From JBOFFC01 sp051648405 (lineage in GTDB: Bacteria > Planctomycetota > Planctomycetia > Pirellulales > Lacipirellulaceae): a stretch of 27,968 bases of DNA. Below, one piece after another: positions 27,196 to 27,968 of this stretch (its first letter is position 1; every line of letters starts with the position of its first letter). The notes under the pieces are model-generated. The model ran no database searches, had not been told where the DNA came from, and saw only the letters and a program-made list of their open reading frames with translations. The translations under genes and the position numbers were made by a program. The stretch is from contig JBOFFC010000065.1 of assembly GCA_051648405.1 (NCBI GenBank), forward strand, positions 1 to 27,968, read 5' to 3'.

Positions 27196-27654
27196 GTGCT
27201 CCGTCGCGGCCAGACCTTCGTCGAAACGCTCACGGCGGTGCTGGTGATCGGCATCCTGGCGGGGGTCCTCGCGCCGAAGCTGCTGGGTGGCTCGGAGGAG
27301 GCGAAGATCAACGCCACGATCGTCCACCTCAAGACGATCGCGGCGGCAGCCGAGCGCTGCCGCGCAGAGACCGGTTCGTGGCCGGCCGATGGATCGACTG
27401 CCGAGCTGCCCGCTGCGCTCGCCCCCTACCTCCGGCCGAACCTGTTCGCGGCGCCCTGCCCACTCGGGGGCGCCTACGACTGGGACGGGAACTCGGGGGG
27501 CTTCGTGGCGTCGGTCACGGTGACCTCGACCGAGCCCGATTCGATGACCTGGGAAGAGCTCGACGGACGCATTGACGACGGGCACGCGTCAAACGGCTGG
27601 GTGCGCACCGACGGCGCCGGCGACGAACGCCTCCGCCTGATCCTCCAGCTATAG
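27196..27654 (+). CDS. type IV prepilin / type II secretion pseudopilin-like protein
   Basis: 152 residues from GTG 27196. The N-terminus VLRRGQTFVETLTAVLVIGILAGVLAPKLLGG has the prepilin peptidase pattern: two basic residues, Gly5 at the cleavage site, Glu at mature position 5, then a hydrophobic helix of about 20 residues. Mature position 1 is Gln instead of the usual Phe or Met. The globular part (about 40-152) has KTIAAAAERCRAETGSWPADGSTAELPAALAPYL, like the GspG/PulG alpha-beta loop, and two cysteines (Cys55 and one near 89) that could form a disulphide. Such proteins form pilus or secretion pseudopilus fibres. No assembly genes are in view, and planctomycete genomes hold many scattered prepilins. 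Upstream in-frame sequence lacks protein character. Confidence 0.82.
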   Translation: MLRRGQTFVETLTAVLVIGILAGVLAPKLLGGSEEAKINATIVHLKTIAAAAERCRAETGSWPADGSTAELPAALAPYLRPNLFAAPCPLGGAYDWDGNSGGFVASVTVTSTEPDSMTWEELDGRIDDGHASNGWVRTDGAGDERLRLILQL

Positions 27655-27726
27655 CCGACGGTCGTCGGGCCTAACCCTCGCGGCCGTTCGCCGGAGCAAG
27701 CCCCACTCGGCCCGCCCTTCGCTGCG

Positions 27727-27968
27727 TCAGCGGACGACGACCTCGCGGATATACTTGACGCTCGGCTTCCCCGATCCGGGGAGTGGCTTGCCGACGAGCA
27801 AGTCGCTGGCGTAGCGCAGCCGCTCGCGCGGCCGCTCGGGGACGCGGAAATCGTCGCCGCGCTGCAAGATCACCCGCGCCAGCGGCATCTCGCCAAAGGC
27901 CCGCGTGCCGGCGCTCTCGGCCGGGTACCACTTTCCGTTGCCTTCGGCGTCCTCGAGATAGAACTCGG
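27727..27968 (-). CDS. C-terminal fragment of an unrecognised protein
   Basis: A frame open to the right edge reads, on the minus strand, EFYLEDAEGNGKWYPAESAG, then FGEMPLARVILQRGDDFRVPERPRERLRYASDLL, and ends with KPSVKYIREVVVR and TGA at 27727-27729. Residue composition and codon use look genuine, unlike the arginine-rich alternative frame over the same bases. The 79 visible residues suggest a mixed alpha/beta tail with many charged residues; I do not recognise the family. It converges on the prepilin gene with a 72-bp gap containing a small CCGACG/CGTCGG palindrome (27655-27668). Confidence 0.7.
   Translation of the reverse strand, partial: EFYLEDAEGNGKWYPAESAGTRAFGEMPLARVILQRGDDFRVPERPRERLRYASDLLVGKPLPGSGKPSVKYIREVVVR

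Noticed and set aside
27671..27931. An 86-codon minus-strand frame near the right edge
   Set aside because: Arginine/alanine-rich and out of frame with the more natural protein fragment that reads to the edge at 27968.

Overview
The window is GC-rich DNA (by eye well above 60% G+C) that looks like a planctomycete chromosome, most plausibly from the Pirellulales. Three things suggest this: a membrane-linked Ser/Thr kinase next to an FHA protein and an ECF sigma factor, several families of short palindromic repeats between genes, and large proteins with no clear match outside that group. The placement is an inference from gene content and style. No 16S or other phylogenetic marker is complete here; only the 3' end of gyrB is present.

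Layout. (1) 1-203 is the C-terminus of gyrB. (2) 363-6699, minus strand, is a signalling block: a coiled-coil protein, a tandem-FHA protein, a membrane-tethered Ser/Thr kinase, a multi-spanning membrane protein and an ECF-type sigma factor. A strong hairpin and separate -10 boxes suggest at least three transcription units. (3) 6972-8627, plus strand, holds a lipoprotein, a secreted HMA-type metal-binding protein and an SRPBCC protein. (4) 8692-14960 is an exopolysaccharide block: a WcaF-like acetyltransferase, a WecA/TagO-type polyprenyl-phosphate sugar-1-phosphate transferase behind a long structured leader, both enzymes of GDP-L-fucose synthesis (gmd and a GDP-fucose synthase), and a WcaI/WbuB-like glycosyltransferase. 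(5) 15214-18489 is carB. (6) 18490-19349 is an 860-bp gap with no credible protein. It carries a REP-like double hairpin, a chain of stem-loops ending in a canonical intrinsic terminator (a candidate structured RNA of about 300 nt), and a MITE-like inverted-repeat element. (7) 19350-26154, plus strand, is a run of five close genes: kdsD, kdsC, a 1069-residue LptC/LptA(OstA)-like envelope protein, a histone-deacetylase-family enzyme and an ABC ATPase. The kdsD-kdsC-lptC/A order echoes the proteobacterial Kdo/LPS-export operon. (8) 25968-27101, minus strand, is an RNase HII-like gene whose reading frame runs antisense into the ABC gene. (9) 27196-27654 is a prepilin-like protein, and 27727-27968 is the C-terminus of an unrecognised minus-strand gene.

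How the parts fit. Blocks 4 and 7 both serve the cell envelope: a fucose-containing, lipid-linked polysaccharide, and Kdo supply plus an OstA-like transport protein. Block 2 looks like phospho-signalling able to feed a transcriptional response through the sigma factor. Recurring -10-like boxes (TACAAT, TACACT, TACAGT, TAGAAT, TAGACT, TACGCT) lie about 30-70 nt upstream of many starts and help choose start codons. Dispersed repeats repeatedly sit at the 3' ends of genes and in two cases supply the stop codon.
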